Below, piece by piece: positions 39,737-49,015 of a stretch of DNA of 64,000 bases; positions within the stretch are counted from its first letter, which is position 1, and the number at the start of each line of letters is the position of its first letter. Location: NCBI GenBank assembly GCA_051656485.1, contig JBOGBZ010000147.1:1-64000 (forward strand), given 5' to 3'. The DNA is from JBOFDK01 sp051656485. Its GTDB lineage: Bacteria > Bacillota > Clostridia > Lachnospirales > Cellulosilyticaceae. Below the pieces are notes generated by a model, which was not told where the DNA came from, did not search any database, and worked only from the letters and a program-made list of their open reading frames with translations. Position numbers and translations under genes: made by a program.

Positions 39737-41407
39737 TTGGTACCCAGAAAAACAAAAAACAAGTTACGTATCATACCTCTGGGTGGGCTTGGTGAAATCG
39801 GAAAAAATATGACAGTCTTTGAGTACGAAGATGATATGATTGTTGTAGATTGCGGTTTAGCTTTTCCAGAAGATGAGATGTTGGGGATTGACTTAGTCAT
39901 CCCAGACGTAACTTACTTGACTAAAAATATCGACAAAGTAAGAGGGATTGTTCTTACACATGGACATGAAGATCATATAGGTGCATTACCTTATGTACTT
40001 CAAGAACTTAATGTACCGATTTATGGTACACGTTTAACCATTGGACTTGTGGAAAATAAATTAAAAGAACATAATTTATTACGTACCACAAAACGTATCA
40101 ATGTGATGCAAGGAGAGACTATTAAGCTCGGAAATAGTTTTAAAATTGAATTTATCCGATCAAACCATAGTATTGCGGATGCAGTGATGTTATCACTTTG
40201 GACACCAGTAGGGACGATTATTCATACAGGTGACTTCAAAATTGATTACACACCTATTAGAGGTGAACGTATCGACTTACATCGCTTAGCAGAGATTGGT
40301 AAAAAAGGTGTATTAGCACTTATGGCAGATAGTACGAACGTATGTCGTAGTGGTTTTACCCAATCAGAGCGTATGGTTGGACAAAAATTTGAAGATATCT
40401 TTAATAAAATGCAAGATAAACGTATCATGGTTGCGACATTCGCATCTAACGTGGATCGCGTACAGCAGATTATTAATGCAGCTTCTAAATTTAAGCGTAA
40501 AGTAGCAGTTATTGGACGTAGCATGGTAAATGTCGTAAAGACAGCAAGTGAACTAGGCTATTTAGATATTCCACCAAATACGTTGATTGATGTGAATGAA
40601 GTAAAAAAATACACAGATGATCAAGTAGTTATTATTATGACAGGTAGCCAAGGGGAACCTATGGCAGCACTTTCTCGTATGGCTACATCAGAGCATCGTC
40701 AAATAGAAATTAAACCAGGGGATGTTGTTATCCTAAGTTCTACACCTATCCCAGGTAATGAAAAGACAGTATCTAAAGTAGTGAATGAACTTTCAAAAAA
40801 AGGTGCAATCGTTATTCAAGAGGATACACACGTTTCAGGCCATGCGGCAGAAGAAGAGCTTAAATTATTACATGCCTTAGTAAAACCTAAGTATTTTATG
40901 CCAGTACATGGTGAATACAGACATTTACAACATCATGCTAATTTAGCAGTAGAAATGGGTATGACAAGAGACCATATTCAAATTATGAATACGGGAGATG
41001 TACTGGAGTTAGGCCGTGAAAGCTGTAAGATCGTAGGTACGGTACCATCAGGCCAAATCTTAGTCGATGGACTAGGTGTAGGGGATGTTGGTAATATCGT
41101 TTTACGTGATCGTAAGCACTTATCACAAGATGGACTTTTAATTGTTGTTATGACACTAGAAAAAGAAAGTGGCATCGTGGTAGCAGGACCAGATATTATT
41201 TCGAGAGGTTTTGTCTATGTACGTGAAGCTGAAAATCTAATGGATGCAGCGAAAGTAGTCGTACGTAAGGCGCTTGACCGTTGTGAAGATAAACACATTG
41301 TCGAGTGGTCACAAATCAAGACCATTGTTAAGGACGATTTAAAAGACTTTGTATGGCAAAAAACAAAGCGTAGTCCAATGATTTTACCGATTATTATGGA
41401 AGTTTAA
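39737..41407 (+). CDS. rnj: Ribonuclease J
   Basis: 556 residues from TTG after GGAGGTG. Metallo-beta-lactamase/beta-CASP nuclease acting in mRNA decay and rRNA maturation. Signatures: IIPLGGLGEIGKNMTVFEY, VLTHGHEDHIGALPYVL (zinc ligands H75-H80), HTGDFKIDYTP, TGSQGEPMAALSRMA and HVSGHAAEEELKLLHALVKP. Length and C-terminal domain are typical. Confidence 0.96.
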   Translation: MVPRKTKNKLRIIPLGGLGEIGKNMTVFEYEDDMIVVDCGLAFPEDEMLGIDLVIPDVTYLTKNIDKVRGIVLTHGHEDHIGALPYVLQELNVPIYGTRLTIGLVENKLKEHNLLRTTKRINVMQGETIKLGNSFKIEFIRSNHSIADAVMLSLWTPVGTIIHTGDFKIDYTPIRGERIDLHRLAEIGKKGVLALMADSTNVCRSGFTQSERMVGQKFEDIFNKMQDKRIMVATFASNVDRVQQIINAASKFKRKVAVIGRSMVNVVKTASELGYLDIPPNTLIDVNEVKKYTDDQVVIIMTGSQGEPMAALSRMATSEHRQIEIKPGDVVILSSTPIPGNEKTVSKVVNELSKKGAIVIQEDTHVSGHAAEEELKLLHALVKPKYFMPVHGEYRHLQHHANLAVEMGMTRDHIQIMNTGDVLELGRESCKIVGTVPSGQILVDGLGVGDVGNIVLRDRKHLSQDGLLIVVMTLEKESGIVVAGPDIISRGFVYVREAENLMDAAKVVVRKALDRCEDKHIVEWSQIKTIVKDDLKDFVWQKTKRSPMILPIIMEV

Positions 41408-41417
41408 ATACAAAAAA

Positions 41418-41451
41418 AGTCCGTGTAGCAAAGCTACATGGGCTATTTTTT
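41418..41451. terminator. Bidirectional terminator between rnj and sigK
   Basis: AGTCCGTGTAGC / GCTACATGGGCT, 12 bp with G-T pairs and an AAA loop, flanked by A7 on the left and T7 on the right. Confidence 0.85.
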
Positions 41452-42105
41452 GTGAAGTTCATGAAAAAGTTTTTTGAGGGCTTTTTTCTCAATGCGAGAG
41501 ACATAGGAACGAGAAATACCCATTTCTTCAGCAATTTCGCGTTGGGTTTTTTCTTCAGAGTTATCAAGTCCATAGCGTAGTTTTAAGATTAATTTTTCTT
41601 TGTTATTTAAAGTCGTACCTATTTTGTCATAAAGCTTGCACATCTCGATATCGAAGTCAACTTGATCAAAGACAGAAGTATTTTCGATAAATAAAATATC
41701 TAGCAGGCTTATCTCGTTTCCCTCTTTGTCCACGCCAATAGGGGAATGGAGAGAGGTCTCATTTTTTTGTTTTTTAGATGAACGAATGCTCATTAGGATT
41801 TCATTTTCAATACAACGTGCAGCATAAGTAGCTAGTCTAGTGCCTTTGGACGCATCAAAAGATGTAATGCCTTTAATAAGGCCAATCGTCCCGATGGATA
41901 TAAGATCATCCATGTCTTTATTTAAATTATTATACTTTTTAACTATGTGTGCCACTAAACGTAAATTACGTTCTATTAATATATTTTTAGCATGTTCATC
42001 ACCAGACATATACTGGTCAAGGTATTGTTTTTCTTCTTCTACGGTGAGCGGTTGTGGGAAGGATGAAATGCTACTAAAATATGAAAGACATAAAATAGGT
42101 AACAT
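41443..42105 (-). CDS. sigK: Sporulation sigma factor K
   Basis: 220 residues. Late mother-cell sigma factor. A ~20-residue hydrophobic pro-sequence (MLPILCLSYFSSISSFPQPL) precedes region 1.2/2 (LIERNLRLVAHIVKKY, DLISIGTIGLIKGITSFDAS, TRLATYAARCIENEILMSIR) and region 4 (EKTQREIAEEMGISRSYVSR). The gene is continuous: no skin-type element interrupts it. It indicates a spore-forming host. GGAGGTG ribosome site. Confidence 0.95.
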   Translation of the reverse strand: MLPILCLSYFSSISSFPQPLTVEEEKQYLDQYMSGDEHAKNILIERNLRLVAHIVKKYNNLNKDMDDLISIGTIGLIKGITSFDASKGTRLATYAARCIENEILMSIRSSKKQKNETSLHSPIGVDKEGNEISLLDILFIENTSVFDQVDFDIEMCKLYDKIGTTLNNKEKLILKLRYGLDNSEEKTQREIAEEMGISRSYVSRIEKKALKKLFHELHKK

Positions 42106-42137
42106 ATAGGCACACCTCCAAAAAAGGGTTCATACTT

Positions 42138-42165
42138 ATTGTATGTAAGGATCTTGAAAATGTGC
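42138..42165 (-). promoter_or_regulatory. Sigma-E-type promoter of sigK
   Basis: On the minus strand GCACATT (42165-42159), 13 bases, CATACAAT (42145-42138). The -10 matches the sigma-E consensus CATACAAT exactly; the -35 is approximate. sigK is expected to be under sigma-E control in the mother cell. Confidence 0.6.
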
Positions 42166-42228
42166 TCGTACGAAAGGAATTTTTTGTAAGATAGCTTATA
42201 CTTTTTAAGGAAAATTGTCCATAAATAG

Positions 42229-42266
42229 AAAAAAGGATGTACTCTTGACGAGGTACATCCTTTTTT
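42229..42266. terminator. Bidirectional terminator after the U32 gene
   Basis: GGATGTAC / GTACATCC stem with a 10-base loop, A6 before and T6 after. Ends the leftward mltG-trmR-U32 unit before sigK. Confidence 0.85.
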
Positions 42267-42293
42267 CGGCAAATAAGGTAAAGAAAAAGTGTA

Positions 42294-43529
42294 CTACTTA
42301 TCGAATTTACGAAGTAAGCAAGGAATGGTTAATGGTGCATCCACTTCAAATTGAACGATTTGCATTGGATGTGGTGCACTAGTAATCTCATTACCTTCTT
42401 TATCCCACATAGCAGTAATGGTGTGTGAGATAAAGTCACCTTTAGGAAGTAAAAACTCAACGGTATCACCTACAGAGAATTTACGACGTTGTTCAATAGT
42501 AACGCGTTTGGTAGTAGGATCATAAGCTTGTACCGTACCAGAGAATTCATAATTACGTACATAAGAGTTATGACCGTAAGTTTGATCGTTAGATGTAGGT
42601 TTGTGATGATAGAAACCAGTAGTGAATTCTCTATGACTCGCTTTACCTACTTCTTGAAGGAAGTACTCTTTCTTTGATTCAAAAAGAGCAGGGTCTTCTA
42701 AATAAGTGTCAATGGCTTCACGATAAGCTTTAACAACAGTTGCTACATAAAGAGGTGTTTTCATACGCCCTTCAATTTTGAAGCTGTAGATGCCGCTATT
42801 TACAAGTTCTGGGATGTATTCAATCATACATAAGTCACGCGAGTTGTAGATATAGGTACCACGCTCATTTTCTTCCACAGGCATGTATTCACCAGGGCGT
42901 GTTTCTTCAACCACATGGTACTTCCATCTGCATGGCTGAGCACACTCACCATGGTTTGCATCACGGTGTGTCATATAGTTGCTAAGGAGACAACGGCCAG
43001 AGTATGCCATACACATTGCACCGTGTACGAAAGCTTCTAATTCCACATCTTCTGGAAGATGATCATGGATAACCTTAATCTCTTCAGAAGATAATTCACG
43101 TGCCATAACGATACGTGAAGCCCCTTGCTTTGCCCAGAAAAGAGCAGAAAGGTAGTTTGTATTATTGGCTTGAGTAGAAATGTGAAGCTCCATATTAGGA
43201 ACGACTTCACGTGCGATACTGAAGATACCAGGGTCAGCGATGATAATCCCATCTGCACCTAATGCTTCGATTTCTAAGAAGTAGTCTTTCATACCTTCAA
43301 AATCACTATTATGTGCAAAGATATTTGCAGTGATATACACTTTAACACCATGTGCATGGGCAAAGTCAATACCTTCCTTCATTTGTTCAGGAGTGAAGTT
43401 CTTCGCTTTAGCACGTAGGCCGTAGTTGCCTCCGCCCATATAAACGGCATCAGCGCCATATAAGACAGCTGTTTTTAACGTTTCTAAGCTCCCAGCGGGT
43501 GCTAATAATTCAATAGGTTTAGTTTTCAC
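42294..43529 (-). CDS. U32 family tRNA hydroxylation protein (TrhP/YrrO-like)
   Basis: 411 residues. Peptidase U32 family, now linked to prephenate-dependent 5-hydroxyuridine formation at tRNA position 34. Signatures: ELLAPAGSLETLKTAVLYGA, ISTQANNTNYLSALFW, VHGAMCMAYSGRCLLSNYM, GECAQPCRWKYHV (iron-sulfur-type Cys) and YSFKIEGRMKTPLYVATVVK. It follows trmR with an 11-base overlap, so the tRNA hydroxylase and the methyltransferase acting on its product are coexpressed, as yrrM-yrrN-yrrO in Bacillus. Confidence 0.92.
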   Translation of the reverse strand: MKTKPIELLAPAGSLETLKTAVLYGADAVYMGGGNYGLRAKAKNFTPEQMKEGIDFAHAHGVKVYITANIFAHNSDFEGMKDYFLEIEALGADGIIIADPGIFSIAREVVPNMELHISTQANNTNYLSALFWAKQGASRIVMARELSSEEIKVIHDHLPEDVELEAFVHGAMCMAYSGRCLLSNYMTHRDANHGECAQPCRWKYHVVEETRPGEYMPVEENERGTYIYNSRDLCMIEYIPELVNSGIYSFKIEGRMKTPLYVATVVKAYREAIDTYLEDPALFESKKEYFLQEVGKASHREFTTGFYHHKPTSNDQTYGHNSYVRNYEFSGTVQAYDPTTKRVTIEQRRKFSVGDTVEFLLPKGDFISHTITAMWDKEGNEITSAPHPMQIVQFEVDAPLTIPCLLRKFDK

Positions 43530-44196
43530 AGTGTGAGCCTCCTTTTTTGTAACTTAATGCGATGCCATCACCAATAGGAATAATACTTGATGTCAGTAAT
43601 TCATGGTGGGTAATCGTCCATAAGAAATCTCTTAGTCTTGAATGGGTTGTGCGTTGTCTACGATCGATTAAGTAGCGTGAACGTGCAACAGTCCCTTTGT
43701 GTAGAACGTTATCTGTAATGAGAAGACCTTCTGGTTTGAGAAGGCGGATACATTCAGGTAAGAAATTGATATATTGGCCTTTAGCACAATCCATAAAAAT
43801 CACATCATAGCTTTCTGAAGGAAGTGTAGGTAAAATACCAGCAGCATCACCTTCTAAAATATGAATAGTATCTTGAAGACCAGCGGCGTTTATATTTTTT
43901 GTTGCTTTAGCAAGCATATAATCAAAGCGTTCGATAGTGGTAATATGCCCACCAGGTTGTAAGTAATCACTCATAAGAATAGAAGAATAGCCTACAGCCG
44001 TGCCTATTTCAAGTATTTCAGATGGCTTGATAAGAGAAAGCTGAACCTTAAGAAAGTCTGCTACCTCAGGGCGTATAATTGGCCATGTTTCTTTGCCTGA
44101 AGCGATATCTTTTTCGATACCATGGAGTAGGTTAGTTGGCGGTGTGTGCAATGCACGTATATACTCGACTATATAGTTATAGTTAATTTCGCTCAT
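43519..44196 (-). CDS. trmR: tRNA 5-hydroxyuridine methyltransferase TrmR
   Basis: 225 residues. Class I O-methyltransferase; YrrM/TrmR methylates ho5U34 to mo5U. SAM motif EILEIGTAVGYSSILMSDYL, then HITTIERFDYMLAKATKNI, DVIFMDCAKGQYINFLPECI and LITDNVLHKGTVA. Adjacent to the U32 hydroxylase and mltG, the Bacillus yrrL-M-N/O order. AAAGGG ribosome site. Confidence 0.9.
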   Translation of the reverse strand: MSEINYNYIVEYIRALHTPPTNLLHGIEKDIASGKETWPIIRPEVADFLKVQLSLIKPSEILEIGTAVGYSSILMSDYLQPGGHITTIERFDYMLAKATKNINAAGLQDTIHILEGDAAGILPTLPSESYDVIFMDCAKGQYINFLPECIRLLKPEGLLITDNVLHKGTVARSRYLIDRRQRTTHSRLRDFLWTITHHELLTSSIIPIGDGIALSYKKGGSHCEN

Positions 44197-44223
44197 TTAT
44201 AGTAACCCTTTCTAATAAAAATA

Positions 44224-44247
44224 AAGAGCTGCATGTTGCAGTCTCTT
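44224..44247. other. Leader hairpin upstream of trmR
   Basis: AAGAG-C-TGCA-TGT-TGCA-GT-CTCTT. On the minus strand it is followed by TATTTTTAT, so it may act as an attenuator or a second terminator between mltG and trmR. Confidence 0.45.
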
Positions 44248-44293
44248 ATGTCAATATAAATTAAAATGCTAGTGAATGCAAGTGGTAATGAAA

Positions 44294-44317
44294 AAATCGC
44301 TACATCTGTAGCGATTT
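44294..44317 (-). terminator. Terminator after mltG
   Basis: Perfect AAATCGCTACA / TGTAGCGATTT stem with a two-base loop. On the minus strand T-rich sequence follows. Overlaps the mltG stop codon. Confidence 0.75.
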
Positions 44318-45407
44318 AATCCGTAAAATTTTGATCCTTCGATTGATTGTATTTATTTTTGTTTGCAGCATGCTCTTCAGCAGTTTGGCTAAAGGCGTGA
44401 GTCCCTTCGGTAGGATCAGCAACCACAAAGTAGAAATAATCGTGTTCTTCAGGCATAAAGGCAGCTTTGATAGAGGATTCACCAGGAGCGCAAATAGGAC
44501 CTACAGGGAGACCAGTATGAAGATACGTATTATAAGGTGATGGGATCGCTAAGTCATCAAGTGAAAGGGTCGCTTTACGTGAAGTAAGGGCGAATTGAAC
44601 CGTTGAGCACATTTGAAGTTTATAGTCACTTGCGAGACGGTTGTAGATAACTCCTGAAATCAGCGGACGTTCATCGGGAAGCTTGGCTTCTTCTTCAATA
44701 ATAGAAGCAATGGTGAGTACATCGTGGAGTGTGTAGGAAGAACCGTAGAGATGAGACATATACGTATCGGTCACTTGCTGAAAACGATTAAGCATCTTGA
44801 TGATGATTTCTTCAGAAGATGTACCTGGTTGGATAAAGTAGGTATCAGGGAAGAGATAACCCTCTAAAGGATTTTCCACTGTAGAAGGGACGTTCTTTAA
44901 GAAGTCGTAAGGGTAAGTATGATTTGTGGCAGCATCTAAGAAATCATCTTGCGTGACAAGGCCAAGGTCCTCGACTTTAGCAGCGATTTGCTGGAGTGTG
45001 AATCCTTCAGGGATCGTTAGTTTAATAGCAGCGACAGTATCCTCTGGTGATGTGGTCAGTAAATCCAGGATACCGGTGTTAGTCATACTGCTATTCAGGC
45101 TGTAAGTACCTTCATTTAAAGGTGTACGCATCAGAAAGCCTTGTCCTAAAAAAAGGCCTTTGCTTCCAATTAAACCTTCGTCATGAAGGCGGGTAGCAAC
45201 ATCCTTTAGTGTAGTAGAAGGTGTAATGGTAAGTGTAACGTGTGAAATAGAAGGAACTTGCTTACGCTGGCTGTTTTCCAAGATAGCATCATAACTTGAA
45301 CTAAACCCTTTGGAGAAGACGATTACACTTAAAGATAGGCCGATGAGTGTTAAACAAATGGAAAAAGTACCATACCATAACAGTCGCTTAGATTTTCTTT
45401 TTTTCAT
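44316..45407 (-). CDS. mltG: Endolytic murein transglycosylase MltG
   Basis: 363 residues from the ATG at 45407, six bases after AAGGAG. Cuts nascent glycan strands during wall synthesis. N-terminal membrane anchor (LLWYGTFSICLTLIGLSLSV), LysM-like region (TIPEGFTLQQIAAKVEDLGL), then the YceG domain with catalytic ASIIEEEAKLPDERP, ISGVIYNRLASDYKLQMC, SPYNTYLHTGLPVGPICAPG. The C-terminus ends HAFSQTAEEHAANKNKY as usual. Confidence 0.95.
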   Translation of the reverse strand: MKKRKSKRLLWYGTFSICLTLIGLSLSVIVFSKGFSSSYDAILENSQRKQVPSISHVTLTITPSTTLKDVATRLHDEGLIGSKGLFLGQGFLMRTPLNEGTYSLNSSMTNTGILDLLTTSPEDTVAAIKLTIPEGFTLQQIAAKVEDLGLVTQDDFLDAATNHTYPYDFLKNVPSTVENPLEGYLFPDTYFIQPGTSSEEIIIKMLNRFQQVTDTYMSHLYGSSYTLHDVLTIASIIEEEAKLPDERPLISGVIYNRLASDYKLQMCSTVQFALTSRKATLSLDDLAIPSPYNTYLHTGLPVGPICAPGESSIKAAFMPEEHDYFYFVVADPTEGTHAFSQTAEEHAANKNKYNQSKDQNFTD

Positions 45408-45440
45408 AGGAAACTCCTTAATCAATAATATAATAATTAA

Positions 45441-45469
45441 ATTATATACAAAATTTCAAATAAATTCAA
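45441..45469 (-). promoter_or_regulatory. mltG promoter
   Basis: On the minus strand TTGAAT (45469-45464), 17 bases, TATAAT (45446-45441). Confidence 0.7.
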
Positions 45470-45487
45470 CATTCCTCATCAAGATGG

Positions 45488-45517
45488 TTGCCAAAGGAAT
45501 GCAAAGTTTGTTATAAT
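45488..45517 (+). promoter_or_regulatory. Promoter of the L,D-transpeptidase gene
   Basis: TTGCCA (45488-45493), 18 bases, TATAAT (45512-45517), about 35 bases before the start codon. Divergent from the mltG promoter with about 20 bases between them. Confidence 0.65.
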
Positions 45518-45551
45518 CAAGTGGAAAAAAATGTAAAAGATGGGGGCAGTT

Positions 45552-47393
45552 ATGAAAAAAATCAAATACTTTATGATAGTCCTTGGTATGATAGGGTGTG
45601 TGCCACAAACCGTTTATCCACTGGTAGAAGATACTGTGTCACTAATAGAGCAGCCATCAGAAGAAATAGGACAAGTACCGATAGAGGAAGCCACGCATAG
45701 CGCGATGACAAGAGAAGGATTGCTAGAAAGTGTGAAGGGGACATCGTTAGAAGAAGGGTTCAATCGCATCCTATTAGGAAAAGAGACTATTGATGAAGGG
45801 ACGCTCAGTGAACTTATGTGCTATGCACTAGGCTATGGACCAGTCTACAACCAAAAAGCAAAAGAACAATCACCTTATAGCCATCGTCTAGAAATTGAAA
45901 AACTATGGCCACTTTTTACCCAGCAGCCAGAAGGAACCTATGAAATGGCAGAGTGGTTAAGTGTGTATGAGAAGTTGATTGCACCGACGTTGCAGAATGG
46001 GCAGAAGGCACCTGGGGGGGGCAAGGGAAGTTACTTTGAGGCAATCCCACTAGACGTACTAGGCGTAAGTCAGATGCAGGTAGCTGTAGGTGAGGTGATT
46101 TATCCCCTTTATCAATTAGGTAATACAAATTACATAAGCTTTTCAACTTTAGAGCAATTAGGGTTTTCCATGACATATAGCCCACAAGGTGGCCATGTGT
46201 TAGAACGTCCGTACAGTATTCTCATCAATGAAGTGTATGCAGAAAAAGCCTTAGGTAAGGAAAAAGCTAAAATGTATACAGAAAGTATACAAATAGGCAA
46301 TGTACGCACTTATGGCATCAAACAAAATAATGAACTGTATGTGCCAGTACGCAGTTTGAATGATTACTTTGAGCTTCACATAGCAGAGAACACCTGCTTT
46401 TTAGCTTTAAGAGGAAATGCAACGAAAGATTTTGTCTCTGTAGAGGCGAATCGTCTTATTAACCATACAGATGACTACCTAGACGTAAAGGTAGCACATT
46501 ATTTCTGGGATGGTAAAGCCATTAAGGAAGAGCAAGTAGAAGTGAAGGGACTGGCACCACAGGAAACGTATCCGCTTCGTGAATCCCTTTATAGTGAAAA
46601 TAAAGAAATGATGCATTACAGTACAGTAGTCTATGAAGTAAAAGCACAAGGCGCTATCGAACACCCCATTCTTTTTGAAAGTAGAGCTAATGCCTATGGG
46701 CAAATGGATGAAGCACTTTTTAAAAGGTATGAAGTGAATCAACATCCACCTAAAACGGTCGACTTCAATAAGCTTTTCCCAGAGACAAAAATTATAGGAA
46801 CCATGAAGTATGCAACCAACGGTTTACAAAAAGGCGAAAAGGTAGAAGTGTGGCGCGCAGATGATGGAAGTACCTATCATTTGAAGAAAAATGGAAAAGT
46901 CATTAAGGTACCTTGGGGCAGTGTAAGTATACCCGCTAACCCACCCATACAAAAAGAACGGGCATCCAAAGAAATGCTTGAAATGTTTGTGAATACACAA
47001 GGCTATACGAGTGACACCAAGTATTTGGTATGGACGGACCTTTCACGTCAATTAACGTATGTGTTTGAAAAGAAAAACAATCAATGGGTACTTATACGCA
47101 CCATGCTTTGTACCACGGGAAACAATAAGACGCCTACCCCTTATGGAACGTATAAATTAAGAGCGTATGTACCTTACTTTGGTTTAGAGAAAGGTTATCG
47201 TTGTAAAAATGCAGTGCAAATTGAAGGGGATTACTTATATCACTCAGTCATGTTTAATAAAGCAGGAACCTATGTGCTAGGCGGACAAGTGCTAGGAAAG
47301 CAAGGTTCTCATGGATGCATCCGTTTATCCCCTGAGGATAGCGAATGGTTTTATCGTACCATGCCACTGAAAACACAAGTGATTATACGCTAG
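45552..47393 (+). CDS. Exported L,D-transpeptidase (YkuD domain)
   Basis: 613 residues from the ATG at 45552 (an in-frame ATG at 45540 also possible). Signal sequence KKIKYFMIVLGMIGCVPQ, where GC could be a lipobox. Middle contains a copper-amine-oxidase-like stalk (VIYPLYQLGNTNYISFSTLE; ELYVPVRSLNDYFEL). The C-terminal YkuD domain has KQGSHGCIRLSPEDSEW with H587 and catalytic C589; it makes 3-3 peptidoglycan cross-links or anchors. A run of eight G at 46014-46021 lies within the gene. Confidence 0.88.
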   Translation: MKKIKYFMIVLGMIGCVPQTVYPLVEDTVSLIEQPSEEIGQVPIEEATHSAMTREGLLESVKGTSLEEGFNRILLGKETIDEGTLSELMCYALGYGPVYNQKAKEQSPYSHRLEIEKLWPLFTQQPEGTYEMAEWLSVYEKLIAPTLQNGQKAPGGGKGSYFEAIPLDVLGVSQMQVAVGEVIYPLYQLGNTNYISFSTLEQLGFSMTYSPQGGHVLERPYSILINEVYAEKALGKEKAKMYTESIQIGNVRTYGIKQNNELYVPVRSLNDYFELHIAENTCFLALRGNATKDFVSVEANRLINHTDDYLDVKVAHYFWDGKAIKEEQVEVKGLAPQETYPLRESLYSENKEMMHYSTVVYEVKAQGAIEHPILFESRANAYGQMDEALFKRYEVNQHPPKTVDFNKLFPETKIIGTMKYATNGLQKGEKVEVWRADDGSTYHLKKNGKVIKVPWGSVSIPANPPIQKERASKEMLEMFVNTQGYTSDTKYLVWTDLSRQLTYVFEKKNNQWVLIRTMLCTTGNNKTPTPYGTYKLRAYVPYFGLEKGYRCKNAVQIEGDYLYHSVMFNKAGTYVLGGQVLGKQGSHGCIRLSPEDSEWFYRTMPLKTQVIIR

Positions 47394-47422
47394 CTAGGAC
47401 ATACGTTGTCTTAGCTTTTTTT
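47393..47422 (+). terminator. Terminator after the L,D-transpeptidase
   Basis: GCTAGGAC-ATACGTT-GTCTTAGC and a T7 run directly after the stop codon. Confidence 0.85.
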
Positions 47423-47505
47423 GTGTGGGAGGCATGAGGGAAGTTGAAGGGCTTTATAAAGAAGAAGGCGTGTTTTTTAAGATTTTATAAATAATAAAAT
47501 TAAAT

Positions 47506-47534
47506 TTGGAATATGCTATGTAATGTGATAAAAT
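47506..47534 (+). promoter_or_regulatory. Promoter of the aminopeptidase gene
   Basis: TTGGAA (47506-47511), 17 bases, TAAAAT (47529-47534) with an upstream TGA resembling an extended -10. Confidence 0.6.
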
Positions 47535-47570
47535 AAGTGAGTAAAAATTTGCTAATGAGGAGGATTTAAT

Positions 47571-48965
47571 ATGTCAGAGTTAAAAAAAGAATACAAAAGT
47601 GCATGGACTACATACACTGAACAAGATAAAGACGCTTTATTTGCTTATGGAAAACGCTATATCGATTTTATTTCAGAAAATAAAACAGAGCGTGAGTGCA
47701 TACGCACCATGGTGAAAGAAGCAGAAGCAAAAGGTTATAAAAACTTAGATGATCTTATTGAAACAGGCGTAGCTATCCAAGCAGGCGATAAGATTTATGC
47801 GAATTATAAAGATAAAACACTTGTTATGTACTGTGTAGGTACAGAAGCGATGACCAATGGGTTTAATATACTTGGCGCTCATTTAGACTCACCTAGACTT
47901 GACCTTAAGCCAAATCCACTTTATGAAGACAGTGACTTTGCAATGTGGAAGACACATTACTACGGCGGTATCAAAAAATACCAATGGGTGACAATGCCAC
48001 TTGCTATACATGGTGTGGTAGCGAAAAAAGATGGCAGCGTTGTAAACGTTGTGATCGGTGAAGACTTAAGTGACCCAGTAGTTGGTATCAGCGATATTTT
48101 ACCACACTTAGGGGCAGAACAAGCAAAGAAAACACTTAGCGAAGCCATTGCAGGGGAAGACCTTAACATTTGTCTAGGGACTATTCCTTTAGAAGGTGAA
48201 GAAAAAAATAGTGTCAAAGAAAATATCCTTAAACTTCTTAATGACAAGTATGGCATTGTGGAAGAAGACTTCGTATCAGCTGAGATTCAAATTGTACCAG
48301 CAGGTCCAGCGAGAGATTACGGCTTAGACAGAAGTATGGTTATTGGCTACGGTCAAGATGACCGCGTATGTGGTTATGCATCTTTTGAAGCACAATTAGA
48401 AGTAGAAGCACCAGCGCGTACAACTGTATGCATTTTAGTAGATAAAGAAGAAGTTGGTAGTGTGGGTGCATCAGGTATGCATTCAAAGTTCTTCGAAAAC
48501 ACTGTTGCTGAAATGTTAGAGCTTAGTGGCGTTTCTTCAAACCTTCAAGTGAGAAGAACCCTTGCACGTTCACGTATGTTATCATCTGACGTAACAGCAG
48601 GACATGATCCAAACTACCCATCTATTTTAGAAAAAAATAACGCAGCTTACTTTGGTAAAGGTGTTGTTTTCAATAAATACACAGGTTCACGTGGTAAATC
48701 AGGCTCAAATGAAGCAAATGCTGAATATGTAGCACAATTACGTGATATCATGGAAAAAAATAATGTCGTATGGCAAACATCTGAGCTTGGACGCATTGAC
48801 CTTGGTGGCGGCGGTACCATTGCTTATATTTTAGCTAACTACGGCATGGATGTAATCGATTGTGGTGTACCAGTGCATAGTATGCATGCACCTTGGGAAA
48901 TCACAAGTAAAATCGACCTTTATGAAATGCGTAAAGCTTATGTAGCATTTCTTAAAAGCAACTAA
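47571..48965 (+). CDS. M18 family aminopeptidase
   Basis: 464 residues. Zinc aminopeptidase that removes N-terminal residues in the cytoplasm. Signatures: NILGAHLDSPRLDLKPNPLY (metal His/Asp), LVDKEEVGSVGASGMHSKFF (catalytic Glu pair), MLSSDVTAGHDPNYPS, LGRIDLGGGGTIAYILANYG and VPVHSMHAPWEITSKIDLYE (last metal His). TGAGGAGGATTTA ribosome site. Confidence 0.94.
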   Translation: MSELKKEYKSAWTTYTEQDKDALFAYGKRYIDFISENKTERECIRTMVKEAEAKGYKNLDDLIETGVAIQAGDKIYANYKDKTLVMYCVGTEAMTNGFNILGAHLDSPRLDLKPNPLYEDSDFAMWKTHYYGGIKKYQWVTMPLAIHGVVAKKDGSVVNVVIGEDLSDPVVGISDILPHLGAEQAKKTLSEAIAGEDLNICLGTIPLEGEEKNSVKENILKLLNDKYGIVEEDFVSAEIQIVPAGPARDYGLDRSMVIGYGQDDRVCGYASFEAQLEVEAPARTTVCILVDKEEVGSVGASGMHSKFFENTVAEMLELSGVSSNLQVRRTLARSRMLSSDVTAGHDPNYPSILEKNNAAYFGKGVVFNKYTGSRGKSGSNEANAEYVAQLRDIMEKNNVVWQTSELGRIDLGGGGTIAYILANYGMDVIDCGVPVHSMHAPWEITSKIDLYEMRKAYVAFLKSN

Positions 48966-49015
48966 TAGATAAACAAATAATCAATGAAGTGTAACAACGA
49001 AAGGAAGTAAGAAAA

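Noticed and set aside
41443..42105. Possible skin-type interruption of sigK
   Set aside because: The sigK frame is continuous from pro-sequence to region 4; no recombinase or break.
42039..42272. 77-codon minus-strand frame upstream of sigK
   Set aside because: Runs through a terminator and the sigma-E promoter; no ribosome site.
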